Assembly: GCA_003049465.1 (NCBI GenBank)
Contig: PYSS01000079.1
Location: forward strand, 122,563-186,562
Direction of reading: 5' to 3'
Length of the DNA stretch: 64,000 bases
From: Magnaporthiopsis rhizophila
Taxonomy: Eukaryota; Ascomycota; Sordariomycetes; Magnaporthales; Magnaporthaceae
This document shows positions 1 to 13,000 of this stretch, piece by piece. How positions within the stretch are numbered: position 1 is the stretch's first letter; every line of letters begins with the position of its first letter. Made by a program: the position numbers and the translations under genes. The notes beneath the pieces were generated by a model, which was given only the letters and a program-made list of their open reading frames with translations, did no database searches and was not told where the DNA came from.

Positions 1-1116
1 GGCGTCTTCTAGAGTGGAGAGAAAAGGAGCGAGCGTCAGCATCTTGCTTGAGTTCAGCGTTCGGGGAGTGCATCCATCTCGACTGATCGATGGGGCTGGC
101 CCGTTGCCAGCCCTGAAGCTTGGGGGACTCTGGGTCCGTGGTGCCGGAAGGAGTTATGATCTGGGGATGATAATTCTTGGATTCACCACTTCGGTAGTGT
201 GAGTTGTGGTTAGCTATTGCGGATCTGTGTGTCAAGCGCAAAGTCAGCAGGGGAGCTGGAGGTCTGGAGGGTGTGTCTAGTGTCAAATCTGTCATCGGGA
301 AAGATACGAAAATCCCAAGGCGAGTGCTTGGGTAGAGAAAAAATTTGAAGGATGGGCTGTACTCTCGTGCAGCGGCTGTGTGCTGTGGCGTCAGGAAGAG
401 CTTTATAGCGCTTGTTCAGGTCGGAGCGAATAGTAAGATGGGCGAGTTAGTAAGATGGGCGAGAGAGGATCACACGAGATGGCAAGAGGCATCAGTTGAT
501 TGCAGCTGATTGCGGGGGAGACTCCCGTCGGTGCGACTTTGCGCTGCAGGACCGATTGACAGCGAGGCGCAGCGTCGAGCCCAGGCAGGCTGAAGGAGCA
601 GTTGAGCGTGCTCGGAATCGAACGCCCTGCATCCGCCATTTTGGGAGCGCTTACTCAGTCAGATCTTTATCAGGCACTGGGTTTCTTGGCAGTTGGCGAT
701 GGGACCGAAATGTTTTGAATTTGCTTTCGTAGGTTCCTACCCGGACACCTTGCTAGGACATATCTAGATCTCGATCATACAGGGCTAAGCATCATGGCGA
801 TGGATCTCCCAGCTCGTGCAGTTTGGTGTTGTGCTTTCGTTGCCTGTAGTTGGTCGGTGCCTGGGTCCTTTACATAAGCAGGCCAGGCGATTGGCTTACC
901 TAACCGCCCCTGTCCATCAATTCGGCGACGCGTCTCTCCAGATCCACACGCGATTTCTCGCGTATCAATTAAATGCGTAACCCTGAGACCTCCACGCTTC
1001 CAAACCACGCCAGCGAGGGGCAGCGACGACGCTATTGTGTTATAAAGAGAACGAGATAACAGTGACACTTTCGGACCGCGAATTCGCGAATAACTCCAAT
1101 TCCCTGTCATCCAACC
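1..1116. other. Intergenic region upstream of CTF18
   Basis: I see no convincing gene here. Short open frames exist on both strands but none has recognisable domains or splice structure. A TATA-like hexamer (TATAAA, 1041-1046) lies about 70 nt before the CTF18 start codon and may be part of its promoter. Confidence 0.6.
1041..1046 (+). promoter_or_regulatory. TATA-like element upstream of CTF18
   Basis: A TATAAA hexamer sits 71 nt before the ATG at 1117. Position and sequence fit a core promoter element, but a single hexamer is weak evidence. Confidence 0.3.
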
Positions 1117-4100
1117 ATGCTGGCAGCATCATCCCCTATATCCTACCCGCATACCTCGTCCCCGCCCCGGAAGCGTCCGTTGGCCTCCCCAACACGCGGC
1201 AATGGCCCCCCGCAGAAGCCGAAGGCTCGGACCCGGGCTGGCTTCATGATGGACGACGACTCCGACGACGATGAGGACGAATTTCAGGAGCTAGCCTCGG
1301 GCCCCGCCCCCAAGAGAATCCTCGTCGATCACACGATCAACACAAAGCGAAGCCAGCATGGAATGCTTGATGTGGTAGCAGAGAAGGAACCATCAACCGC
1401 GGTCAGAACCCGCGAAGCGCGTAGAAGCGAGCCAGCCGAAGATCCAGATGAGGAAGAGGAACGCTACAGAGCCCTGTTCGATCGCCCCGCCCCAACGACG
1501 CAAGAGGCTGACTACATGCCCCGAGACGATGCCACCGCGCGGCCCATGACGATACAAACATGCTCGGGAAAGTCGCTCTCCATTAGAGAGAGAAAACCAA
1601 CCGAGCTCACATCCTATGAGAATATTGTGGCCGCAAGATCAAGACACAAGGAAGGGCGCGCAAAACGAAGTTACTATGGCATAGAAATACATGCTCTCAT
1701 GGACGCTGCTGAGCAGGAGGAGAGGGAAAAGATCCTGGCAGAGGCTGCTGATGCCGAAGCCGCAGCAAACCGTCGCTCTGCCCCGGTTCAGTCTGTCGAG
1801 GTCGTGTCCGTCGAAACTGGGAAGCGCCCAAAGAAGACGCTGTTGTGGACAGAAAAGTACCGCGCCCGCAAGTTCATGGATCTCGTTGGTGACGATCTCA
1901 CCAACCGCCAGGTTCTCCGCTGGCTCAAGCGCTGGGACCCCGTGGTATTTCCCCAGGCCGCCAAGTCCAAAGCAGCCTCTCGCCGCGTCGGGGCAAAAGC
2001 CCAGCAGCAACAGCAAGGCCAAGAAGACGAGAAGCCGCACCGCAAGATCCTGATGCTCACGGGGCCGCCGGGGCTGGGAAAGACGACCCTGGCACATGTC
2101 TGCGCGAAGCAGGCAGGATACGAGGTTCTGGAGATCAACGCTAGTGACGACCGAAGCCGAGACGTTGTGAAGGGCCGTATCCGGACCAGTCTCGGAACGG
2201 AAAACGTCAAGACGGTCGAGCAGCACAAGCCAAAGGATGGGAAGTCGGGCCAACCGCCACCAAAGATCGCCCGGCCAGTTTGTGTTGTTGTTGATGAGGT
2301 AGATGGTGTTGTGTCTGGCTCGGGAGGGTCCGGCGAGGGCGGCTTTGTGAAGGCGCTCATCGACCTCGTCACGACGGATCAGAAGAACAGTGCAGCAGCC
2401 GCAACGTCTGGTGGAAACCGGCGAAAGAAGAAAGGCGACGATTTTCGGCAAATGAGGCCACTGATCCTTATCTGCAACGACGTCTACCACATATCGTTGA
2501 GGCCGCTACGGCAGTCCGGCCTCGCCGAAATCATCCACGTAGGCAAGCCGACCATCGACTCGGTGGTGACGCGGCTCAAGAACGTCTTTGAGAAGGAGGG
2601 CATCCCATGTGAGAAGGATGCGGCGCGGAAGCTGTGTGAAGCCGCCTGGGGCATGAGCAGCGGCATTGACGCGCGGCGCGGTGCCGAGAGCACGGTTGAG
2701 GGAGACCTGCGTGGCGTCATGGTCGTCGGAGAATGGGTTGCCGGGCGCCTCAGGGCCACGTCGACCCCTGTGGACGGCTCTGCGCCTCGCCTGACGAGGC
2801 AGTGGGTTGAGCTCAACGTTGCCGGCGAACTGGCACACGGCGGCGGCGGCGCCAGGGGCCTGGGCAGGGGCGGGACCAAGGACGTGGTCACGCGCGTCTT
2901 TCAGGAAGGGGCGGGGTTTCCGAAGCAGCAGCAACGGGGCGATCAGGGGCTGGGGGACAGAAACACGCGCCGAGAGCAGCCGCAAGCGCAGCTCGGGTTC
3001 GCCGAGCACGAAAAGAAGCACGCCATGGCGCGACTAGGCGAGATGGTGGACGCCAGCGGAGAGGTCGACCGCATCATGACGGAGATCTTTGCTGAGTTTC
3101 CGGCACGCGAGTTCAACGACGACTGCTACCTGAGCAAGCCCAACACGGCATACGAGTGGATGCACTTTCATGACATGTGCTCCACCCGCCTCTTCTCGGG
3201 CCAGGAGTGGGAACTGGCCCCGTACCTCTCGCAGCCCGTGCTGGCGTGCCACAGCCTCTTCGCCTCGCCGCGCCGGCACGTGCCCAACGCGGGCTACGAC
3301 AAGAACTGGGGCAACAACGACGGCGGTGGCGGCGGCGGCGACGACGGGGATGCGATCCCGATTCCCTTCTCCGGGCCGAGAGCCGACTACGAGGCGCGCG
3401 AGGCCGAGAAGCACAACCGCGCGGCGCTGCAGGGGATCCAGGCTCAGCTGTCGCCGGCGCTGGCGCGCTCGTTCCGCAGCCCGGAGCACGTGGCCACCGA
3501 CCTGCTCCCCTATCTGCTCCGGCTCGTGTCGCCCAACGTGAAGCCGGTCGTGGTCGGGGGCAGTGGCGGCGGCGACAAGGGCGCCAGCTCCATCGCTAGC
3601 GTGCGGCGCGAGAGCGAAAAGGTCATGGTGCGGCGGGCCGCAGAGGTCCTGGCCGAGCTCAACATCGAGCTGGTCAAGGGCAAGATTGAGGAGGCGAACC
3701 CTTCGGCCTTTGGCAGGCCGCAGTGGGTCTACAGGTTGGAGCCGTAAGTCTTACTTTCCTCTCTCTTCCTCCTTTTTGTCACATCAAACCTCGTCAAAGC
3801 CGTACGTAGGTATTGACCTCCTCCGGGCTGCCGCAGGGACATTGATTCTCTTTCGACCTTCGAGACCATGGGGGCCTACGTTCTTGCCACGCAGGCGCCA
3901 ACGCGCTACGCAGTCCGCCAGGTTCTAGATCAGGAGCTGCACAAGACGCGCGCTGCACGAGAAAACGCGGCAAGGCAAGCGAGGTTCGGGGGAGGCGGGG
4001 ACCACCACCACCACGAGGGTGTCGAGCCGCAGCGCGTCAATTTGGACAACAAGGAGAACTCGGCGGCGAAGAGGGATGGCGACAAGGGTACTGTCTCCAC

Positions 4101-4314
4101 CATGCCCGCGGCCCCCGTGGCCGTCAAGCGCGACTTCTTTGGCAGGATAGTCACGCAGGCACCGCGGCCGCTGCAGGACGCGGACGGCAACGCGAGAGGC
4201 GGCGGGGACGAGGTGAAGAAGAAGGGGAAGATGGTCTGGGTCACGTACAACGAGGGACTGAACAATGCGGTGCGCAAGCCCATCTCGCTGGATGAGTTTC
4301 TCCGTGGGCTGTAG
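1117..4314 (+). CDS. CTF18: Chromosome transmission fidelity protein 18, alternative clamp loader large subunit
   Basis: Two exons, 1117-3743 and 3837-4314, encode about 1034 residues. The intron (3744-3836) runs from GTAAGT to CCGCAG and restores the frame. Ctf18 is the large subunit of the RFC-like complex with Ctf8 and Dcc1, which acts on PCNA and sister-chromatid cohesion in the nucleus. The N-terminus is acidic and disordered. The AAA+ module has a Walker A GPPGLGKT at about residues 315-322, a Walker B-type VVVDEVD near 390 and the RFC-type EINASDDRS after Walker A. Exon 2 carries the family's C-terminal KRDFFGR block (about 970) and an ending in WVTYNEGLNNAVRKPISLDEFLRGL-type sequence, which Rfc1 and Elg1 lack. 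The ATG at 1117 is the first in frame. A glycine-rich loop (GGGGGGDDGD) follows residue 730. The gene converges on the SNF2 gene. Confidence 0.93.
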
Positions 4315-4814
4315 GACTAGGTAGCTTGATAGCGTATCTACCTGGGTAGTTATGATCAGTTTTCTTGTGGGATATTCACGTTTCCTTCCGCTGTGTTCCT
4401 GTTTCCTTTTTCTCTTCCGTATTGTCCTCTCCTCCTTTTTGTGCGCTGTTCCGTCCGTTTCCTTTTTCCTGTTTCTTTGAGTTCCTTCTTCCTACGTTTC
4501 CCCCTCCTGTTTCCTCGTTGGTCCTAAAAACCTAGCCCACCAGGAGGAGATTAGACGGGAAATAGGAAAGTGGAACGATAAATGAAAAGTAAACAATGCG
4601 AAAGAAATTTGAACCTGAAGGGGGAAAACAATTTGAAAATAATTAGGTTGAATGTGGTGATGATATCTGTTCAAATGGAGAGTGGGGGGTGACGATGAGA
4701 TGTGTTTGAGAATGTTGAGAGTTGAGATATGAAGAGAAAAAAAAAAAGCTCGCACCAAAAGCAACAGAATACGGACCAGACTCTCTCTCAACCGAGGAAG
4801 CAAGTCGAAGAGCT
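4315..4814. other. Shared 3' region between CTF18 and the SNF2 gene
   Basis: This convergent spacer holds a T/C-rich tract (about 4379-4505) followed by A-rich sequence. It probably contains the 3' UTRs of both genes. No gene is seen. Confidence 0.55.
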
Positions 4815-7800
4815 TTAGTAGTTGTCGTAGTCTCCGTCCTCGTCGTCCTCGCCGTCGTCGTACGCGACGAGCTGGTCGTCGGGACCACCACCTCGGCCCA
4901 TGTCGACGTCCTCATCCTCGTCCGCGTCCGCGTCCGCGTCTGCGTCGTCCTCCATCGCCCCAACAGACTGCTGCAGCAGCAGCTGTTGGTGGTGGTCCTG
5001 CACGTCCATGTCGACATCCACCTCGGCAGGGTCTGCTGTTGTCTCGTCGGTAGCCAGAGGCGGAGGTCGCGCCGCCGCCGCACCTTGAACGTCGTACTCG
5101 TCCTCGCCCGCAGCAGCATCACCCTCGAGCTCGTTCTCGCCGTAGTCGTCCGCAGGAGACAGCATGCTCTCGTCGCTGAGCTGCGCGAGCAAAAGACTCC
5201 GCATGGTCTCGTCGTCGAGCGTGACGGCGGTGCGCTCTTCTTCCGCGGGGACGAAGACCTCGTCGCCGGCGTCGCTGCCGCCGCTGCCCAGCGCGGCGGC
5301 GGCGGCTGCTCTGCTGGAACCCTCGCCGTTGTCGCTGCTGCTGCTGCTGCTGTCGCCGCTGCTGTAACTGGGCCCCGGGAAGATAATGGCGGCAGCGGCT
5401 GTCTTGCCCGTCTCCGGGTTCTGCCGAGGGCCCCTGGGGTGGTGATGGTAAGGCTCGGCTTCCGAGCCCGAGTCCGAGTCCTCGGCTAGAGCCTCGCCCC
5501 TGTCGATGTCGTCCTCGCCCACGCCCAGCTTCGTCGCCTGGCCGTTTCCGTTATTACCACCACTACCACCAGCAGCAGCAGTAGCAGCAGTGTGGCCATT
5601 GCCGCGGTAGTCGCCATCTTGCTCGTCCGTGGCGCCAAATAGACGCAGGATCTCGCGGTCGCTGAGCGACTGCCCATCCCGCATCGTCTTGCCGATGATG
5701 GCGTCCTTCTCGTGCTGCATGTCGAGGAGCCGCTCGTCGATGGTGTTCCTCGTCACGATCTTGACGAAGTGCGTCTCCTTGGTCTGGCCGATGCGGTGGA
5801 CGCGACCGAAAGCCTGCTGCTCGACGGCGCTGTTCCACCACAGGTCGACGAGGATGACGCGGTTGGCGGCCGTGAGGTTGAGCGCTTGGCCTCCGCATTT
5901 CGTGGAGGCGAGCTTTGGGTTGACATTGGTCAGTTTAGCATATATGGTATGGATGAGCTGAGAGACAGGGAGGGACAGGTTGCTTACCAGGACCCGGACG
6001 CTGGTGTCGGCCTTGCTGAACTCGGCGACGGCCTCTCTCCGTGCGTAGATGGACATGACGCCGAAATAATAGAGGAAATGGATCTTTTCGCCGTTGAGCA
6101 TGTGGCCGAGAACCTGGGCTAGGTTGACCCAGTGAGTGAAGACTGATGTTCGGTATAATTGTCAGTCACCTGATATCTGAAAGTTGAAACAGTAAAAGCA
6201 ATAAGGGTTCATACCGATTATCTTGTCATTGGGGTGGTCCCTCAGCCACTCGACGATCTTGCGCTTGACGGCCGTGGTCTTGGCGCTGGCCGGCAGATCG
6301 TCATCCCCCATCTGCGCGATCCTCAGGAACGTCGCGTTCTTGTTGGCGCTGCGCAGTTCGATGCCGCTGGCGTCGGCGCCTGGCCCGGCTGCCTTGGTTC
6401 CCTTGCCTGACTTGCGCTGCTTCTTGGCCGGCGGCCTGCCGTCCGCGCGCCGCCCGCCACGGCTCGCACCGCTGTCTCCCAGGCCCGTCCCGGACGTGTC
6501 CTGGTCCAGAAACTCGTGGCTCGTGATGGCGGCAGAGCAGGCTGGGCACTTTGCCGCCCTGCCTCGGCGCGCGGCCTCCTCCATCAGGTTCTGGATGCAC
6601 TCGAGACAAAAGGCGTGACCGCACTCGGTGATCCTTGTCTCATCATCGTGCAGCTCGTAGCAGATGCGGCAGATGACGTCGCCCACCTGCTTCTCGCTCT
6701 CGATACGCGAGAGCTGCTTGTCCATATTGAACAGCCCGCCGAAGCCGCTGGCGCCGAACTGGTTCCCCTGGTCCTGCGCCCTGCGCTTGCGGTCCTCCTC
6801 CGTGTCCATCCAGCGCCGGATCTGCATGTGCAGAGGCGTCTGTCCACCGAGCTGGGCCAGCTCCCTGCGCACATGTTTGATGTCCTCGAGCGTGAAGTCG
6901 ATGCGCATCGTCGTCTCGATCTGGAACGGGTGGCCGACGAGCTGGCGAAGCCGGGTCAGGTAGGCAAAATAGGTTCTCATCTTCTTCTGTCGGGCTTGAC
7001 CCTGACCATCGTTGTTATTATCATTGCTTATGTGGCTGCTGATATTGTCCCGGAATCGCTGCTCGACCCTCTTGTAGATGATTCGCTCCTCCACAGAAAG
7101 GTCCACCTTGATAATGATCGGCTTGTTCGTCTTTGGAATACGAAGAAGATCTTGGCCCACGAACTTGTCGTCCACGCGTCGACGGATCATCAGCGTGGGG
7201 ACGACGGCAGCAAGTCGAGCGTTGAGGTTGTCCTATCATCGTTTGCACAGGTCAGATTTTGACCCGACTGCTAGTCACGGAAAAGAAACCTGGGATGTTC
7301 TGGAGAAACAGCTCAAATCAACATACCTTGAGAGAGGTGCCCTCGTTGGCACCCCCACCGTACTTCTGTGAGAACTTCTCCATGTCCTTCAGAGCCCAGT
7401 CGGCACCAAGGAACTTGAAGTAAGGGAGCAGCTCTTCGATGCAGTTGTGGATGGGCGTGCCGCTGAGAGCCCATCGATACTTGCCGGGGAGATGGATGCA
7501 TGCCTTGGAGGTTCGAGAGTTGATGTTCTTGATCGCGTGCGCCTCGTCCAGCACGATCCTGTGGAACTCGACCTGGTAGAGTTGGCCCAGCCGCCGATCC
7601 AGCTCTTGGCGCCACTCGTCTCCCTCCAGGCCCATGCCCGAAATACGCCGCAGAGCTTCCTCGGACGGGTACGCCTTGGCCACCTCCTGGTAGCTGGCGA
7701 GAACAATGTCAGCATCCTTCCAGTTGTCGATATCATTGTTTGGCCCTTTCGACTTGTAGTGGAAGACCCTGAGCTGTTTGCGGACGGTCCTATTGCTCTC

Positions 7801-9936
7801 CTCGCGCCACTCGGGCATTGCCTCGACGTGCCTTCGGATCTCCTCCTGCCACTGTGGGATTGCCGCCGCAGGCACGACGATCAAGGTGGGCTTGCCCGGG
7901 TTGTGCACAATGGCCGCCAGCATCTCGACCGTCTTGCCCAGTCCCATCTGATCAGCAAGAATGCCGCCATGCGGGCCCGTAGGAGAGAACTCTCGACCGA
8001 GCATCCAGTGGACTCCCACAAGCTGGTGGTGGTAGAGGGGAGTGCTCATCCACTGGAGCTTCCAGAGACCCGCCTCGGCCTTGCATCTACCGGCACCAAA
8101 GGACTCCGAGGCCTTCCTGAGGATCTTCTGCTCCTCCAAGACCGTCTTGGGCCGCGCATTTCTCGCGGCCTCTTCTTTGATGACCCGCAAGAGCTCCGGT
8201 TTTTTGTTGGTACCAATCGCTCCTGGCATGGGGATGTCACCGAGTGCGGCCCGGGCCACGACGGGGTCCTGGTCTCTCAGCATGTCCAGAAGCTGCCTGC
8301 CCTTTGCGTCCGTCGGCTCGGTTGCACGCTTGTCTTTCTTGGTACCTTTTCCGTTGGCACGGCTGCCTGTGTGGAAGAGATCTGGGATCACATCGATCTC
8401 TTTCCGCCCCTTTTTCTCCGATTTCTTGTACTGTCGGGACCACCACTCCTCAGCCGACCTGGCTGCCCTGGGCCTCCTGGGTGCTGCATTGGCCCCGTTT
8501 CGGCCGCCCCGTGGTGGCTTTTTGTGCGTTGGAGCAGGTCCGGCGGGCGCATCCACGTAGGTTGGATCTTCTGGGTTGTCCTCGTCGTCCGAGTCGCTCC
8601 CCTCATCTTCGTCATCCCCCGGGTTCTCTTGTCCATTGGGCAAAGTCCGGTTGAGCTTGGACTCGGCCTCCTTGGTGGTCTTTTTCAGCTTTGTCAGAGT
8701 CTCGTGCTCTTCTACCTCCAGTGCACCCGTCTCCTTCTCCTTGTCCACCAGCTCTCGAAGCTTCCTGCTCATCCGAAGGTACCGCTCCATCAAGCTCTTG
8801 TTGTTGCTTCCGTCCCAGTTTGCTGGGAGCGCCTGCTCGACGCCATCAATTGGGGCAAATGTCCCATCTCCCTTTGCTTTTCCTTTGCTGTTGACCAAGC
8901 TGGTGCCGTCTTCTATCTTGACTGGCGCTTCCTGGCCGTTGCCATTCTCCTCCTTTATACCACCAGCAGTGGGAAGAATGGGCTGCTCTCGGGCCACCGT
9001 CTTGACATGTATCACCTCATTATCGTCCATTACGGTGGCCTCCAGGTCGACGTTCAGTCGCTGATACTTGCTCTGATCCTCCTGGCCCTCGGTCTTCAGG
9101 TGAGAGAGCCGGGGCTTTTTGATCCGTCTCAAAGCCTCGGGCGACAGCTCATTCTCTTGGATGATCTGGACGTCGTCGCTGTCGCTTTCGTCTTCTTCAT
9201 CGTCCTCGCGTTCGCGCTTTACGCCTCGGTCTCCTTGCACCGAAAACCCCTCCTGCTGCTCCTTCTGTTTCCGTTTAGCATCCCCCTCTTGCATTCTCTT
9301 TCGTGCTTCCTGGGGTACGTCCTCCTCCATGATCTCCATCAGCTCGTCTGGGTCTGTATCTTCCGCTTGGGCGTCCCCCGCTCGCTGAGACGCAACCTCC
9401 ACGCTGTCGTCCACGAACATGGGTTCATCGTCTTCTTCATCGTTGCGATTATCCACCAACATGGACTCCTCGTCCTCGTCCTCGCTTTCGTTCTCGTCCA
9501 TGTAGTCTCCCACGAACACGGACTCATCCTCCTGGTTTTCGGTAGTGTCCGCCTCGGGCATCGGCGCACCCAGGTCATCAGACACGGGCCGCACCGAGTG
9601 TGAACCTGGTACTAGGGGCACTAGTGCCAACTCCATGGTGCTATTTGAGCCCTGCTTTGGACTGACGACAGGTGAGCTCTTGGGAGGACTGTTTAGACCG
9701 ATGTCATGTTGAGGTTCGGCAGTAGGATCGGTAGGAGGGCCTGAGGATGGGGGGCGCGATGGTGAAAGCGCCGACTCCGGATTAGTGTCAGCAGGCTCCG
9801 GGCCAGTGTTGCCAGGCTCCAGATTGGCGCCGTCGAGCTCAGGATCGTTGTTGCCAGGCTCTGAAGTCGCTTTGTCAAGTTCCGGATTGATGTTGCCATG
9901 CCTCTGAGTATTATCACCCTCTGAAGGACCTTCCAT
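4815..9936 (-). CDS. SNF2-family ATPase with inserted RING finger (RAD16/ULS1/RAD5-like)
   Basis: Four coding exons read 9936-7327, 7232-6215, 6142-5988 and 5912-4815 and encode about 1626 residues. Introns are 94, 72 and 75 nt, and all joins restore conserved helicase motifs (KDNLNARLAA, DKIIVFTHW, RVLLASTKCGG). An acidic, Pro/Ser-rich N-terminal half precedes the ATPase. Lobe 1 has DQMGLGKT (about 660-668) and DEAH (about 797). A C3HC4 RING (CRICYE...CGHAFCLEC...CPAC, about 1060-1100) sits between the lobes. Lobe 2 holds the ALNLTAANRVI and GRVHRIGQT motifs. This lobe1-RING-lobe2 order defines the RAD5/RAD16/ULS1/HLTF class of DNA translocases with ubiquitin-ligase potential, so a nuclear role in repair or SUMO/ubiquitin-directed remodelling is likely. 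The exact orthologue is unresolved. The last 270 residues are strongly acidic with alanine, glycine and serine runs. The start is the ATG at 9936 because sequence above it is a leader intron. Confidence 0.88.
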
Positions 9937-9952
9937 GGTTTGGTGTATCCTG

Positions 9953-10066
9953 CTACAAAGAGGTCGTATTGATGTGTTAGCCAAACACAGCTTGTACTCG
10001 AGTCTTGGGATGAGGGTAGGTGGATCGAATCATTCGACCCAAGATATTAACTAAACAGAGACTTAC
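9953..10066 (-). other. Intron in the 5' UTR of the SNF2 gene
   Basis: On the minus strand the sequence has a GTAAGT donor (10066-10061), a GGCTAACA branch-like site and a TTTGTAG acceptor, ending 16 nt before the start codon. It removes the upstream in-frame sequence, which has no ATG. This is inference from splice signals. Confidence 0.6.
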
Positions 10067-13000
10067 CCGTGTTGGATGGGTTGAGCTAGAGGTTTAGGAG
10101 ACGAATAGCGAGATAAGGTAATGAAGCTTTGGAACCGGTGAGGATGACGGAACGACAGAGGAGGAACGCTAAATTCGTCGGAGCAGCTTCAGGAAATGCT
10201 AGATAAACTCAAGCTTATACTTGTCGAAATACCGATGAGATCGGGGCTTCATCCGGGAGTTAGTTGATGTTGACTGTGTGGGGAGAGGGTTGAGGATAGC
10301 CTCGCAGTAGACCGTAGTGGGTTTCAGACTACAGTCAGAGCAGCATCAGTCTCGATCATTTGTTTCCTTGGGCCCACAAGTTGCTCGGTTCAAAAAGCCA
10401 GATGTGCAGAAATAAACTACCAACAGCCTGGAAGATTAGTGTGAGATGGGGAGAGTGGAAATATGAGGCTTGTGGGTTAGGCGAGATATTTGCTGTAGAG
10501 TCTGGGAGGATACGATTGAAGTGGGATGAGGGCAGTGCATGGGAGACACTAGAGTTGAACCAGCAAATGGCGCGAGTGAGGGCTAGGCGTTTGGTGAGAG
10601 TGAGAGAGCACGAACTCACAAGGGTTGGGGATTGGAGGAGTGGCGGAAGATAGTGCGTGTCGCCAGTAAGTGCGTTCTGAGCGTAGGATATGAATTTGCG
10701 TAGTATGCTTGGAAGAGTACTCTGCAAGGTTGCTCTAGTCTGATTGTGGAGGCAGCTTGCATTGAAGCGAGGTTTAGCTGTATCTGGTAGAGATAAAATG
10801 GGCATGGGCAGTCAGAGAGCCGGCTTCTTGAGCATCGAGGCCTAGATTTGGTGGATGAAGATGATAGAAAGCGCCGCTCTCATGCGTGTATTTGTGAGAG
10901 AGAGAAGTGCGCATGTGAGGGAATGATGGATATGTTGGAGAGTTGTGCGGGTGTGGGCAGGAACGTGAGAAGTATGTGAGGGTGAAGGAGGAAAAGAGGC
11001 GCGGCAGAAAGAGAGGTGCGAGGAAAGGCGAACATGCCGAAAGTCAGAGGGCAAAAGATGAGGAGACTTCGTCGTAGAGTTTATCAACTCTTGAATAAAC
11101 GTAAGAACTTACCCACGAGAGACGGGCGAGGCCTAGGTGAGGGCTAATGAAGATTGATAATTATTGTGAGACGTGCGGGCGAAACTACGGTTGCACTTTA
11201 GGTGGTGGTTTGTTGCTCGGTGGAGGGTCGTTGGGCAGACCTTGCCAAGCTGTCACAACTAGGCTGACTGTCATTAGTACTTGCCTAGTTCTATAAACCG
11301 TAGGTAGTACCTTCCAAAAGTGGATATATCTATACGAGCCAAACTCCCGCCATGTGGGCCGGTAGTTTAGAAGAGGAAGAGCGGAGAGGGAAAAAAAATA
11401 AATAAGATAAAAACCAGAATCTCTTAAAATAGCAGCTCATGGCCGCTAAAGACACATATCCTGTGGGAAAGCTGCCTCTGAGAGAAAAGGTTCCAAAGAG
11501 CAACTATTCGTCATTTGAATCCTTATAACCACCTCGTTACATACTGGGACCAACTACAGGCATGGCGTAGGATCACCCTGGATAACACGGAAGAGAAATC
11601 GATGGTTTTCCTAAGGTCTGTCCCAAATAAACGCCATGGTGGAAGATTATTGCTGGGCAAGCTGAGATGCACAGTTTGGAATCGACCAAATAATCCATAT
11701 CACGAGAAGAAGATGTGTTATGTATGGCACCTATCATGGCTGTGCGCTCGGGGCTTGGGAGCTTGGGACGAAATCGCAAAGCTGGGCAAAAGCCAGACCA
11801 ATCATTCGTCGGAAGTGTCATGTCCCAGAAAACACTGGCTGCATTGCATTGACACATGCAGACACTCCTCAGGTTTCTGGGTCCCCCCGCTGGTCTGTTG
11901 AGGCAGGCCTTGCCGTATTGGCCGGATGAGTGCCGGGACACGTCGTGCTTGGGGCTGAGCCCTTTCGTTGCCCACCATTGGGAGCACAGCACTGTGGCAC
12001 GCACACGCACGAGCTGCAGTTGTGGAGCCGGGAGCGCCAACCAGGAACACCAACTGGAAAAAAGGACGTCGCTGGCCGTTGATACCTGCAGCTTCATATT
12101 GTATTTGGACGGGAAAAAGCCTGTGCTTGTGTCGGTCCTTGCGATCCTTTGTGTTGCTTTTTCCTGCCATCTGATGTCGCAGCAAGCTCGCAGTGGCGGC
12201 ACTGGTTGGGAGCCAGGTGGTTGCCACTATTCTTTTTTCCCGTGTGCTGCCATTTCACACGCACGACCAACTCAAAAATCCGACAGTTTGTCTCTGACCG
12301 TCTCCATAGCGAATCCCTGAGATTACTACTGGCCAAGAACAGTCCTGACGTCGTCGTCAAAAGCCACGCGGCAGCCTTGGCTCCCACAGAGCCCGATGTC
12401 TTGACGCGGTTTGGTGGCCGCCCCACTGGCAGCAGCCACTCGACTCAACCCGCACCCCTGTGCTCACTGTGTTCACTGTGCTGTTGCTGCTGGGGCTGTG
12501 CGTTAGGTTCACCGTTTTTAGTGTCGGTTTCACGAAGCCCCCTGTCAGTTGCAGACACCGCCCAGCCATCCCATCTTTTTTCCCGGCGCCGGGCGTATTC
12601 CATCATCGCCATCACAAAAGGAGGGCTGTTTGCCCAAGATCCGAATTCTCCGTCTGCCCTTCTGTCGTGCGAGTCTCCTCCCAGTTGCAGTAGGCCGGTT
12701 GCAGAGGAGCCATTCGAAAGCGCCCACGCATGCTTCCCCGTACTTCTCTCGATCCACAGTCGACAGCAAGCACCACAGTCCAAAGTGGGTCGTTCGACGG
12801 AACTCGTTGGCTGTGCGATCCTGCCGGCGGCTCTGTTGCGCGAGGAGCACTTGGCTGGGCGTCGAGACGCAGGAAGCCGTGCCGTGCTATACATAGCCGC
12901 CTATATTTTGTGCTGCCCGATGATGCACCCACACCTGCATCGCCCGCCAGTCTAGAGTGTTGGTTCCGGCTGTTGCTCAATTTGGCCTTTGGTACCTGAC

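Noticed and set aside
600..650. tRNA-like string (GCGTTCGATTCC on the minus strand)
   Set aside because: The T-arm stem does not pair and there is no matching acceptor stem or anticodon arm.
7447..9603. Long plus-strand open frame antisense to the SNF2 gene (718 codons)
   Set aside because: It mirrors the codon bias of the minus-strand gene, is rich in Leu/Val/Leu runs, and crosses no conserved domain; the opposite strand has clear helicase motifs.
11105..11116. Second possible leader intron donor for the SNF2 gene (GTAAGT on the minus strand)
   Set aside because: No paired acceptor could be chosen with confidence, and transcript extent is unknown.
12149..12955. Plus-strand open frame of 268 codons before the ankyrin gene
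   Set aside because: It is Cys/Ser/His/Leu-rich with no domain and overlaps several equally long frames on the other strand, as expected by chance.
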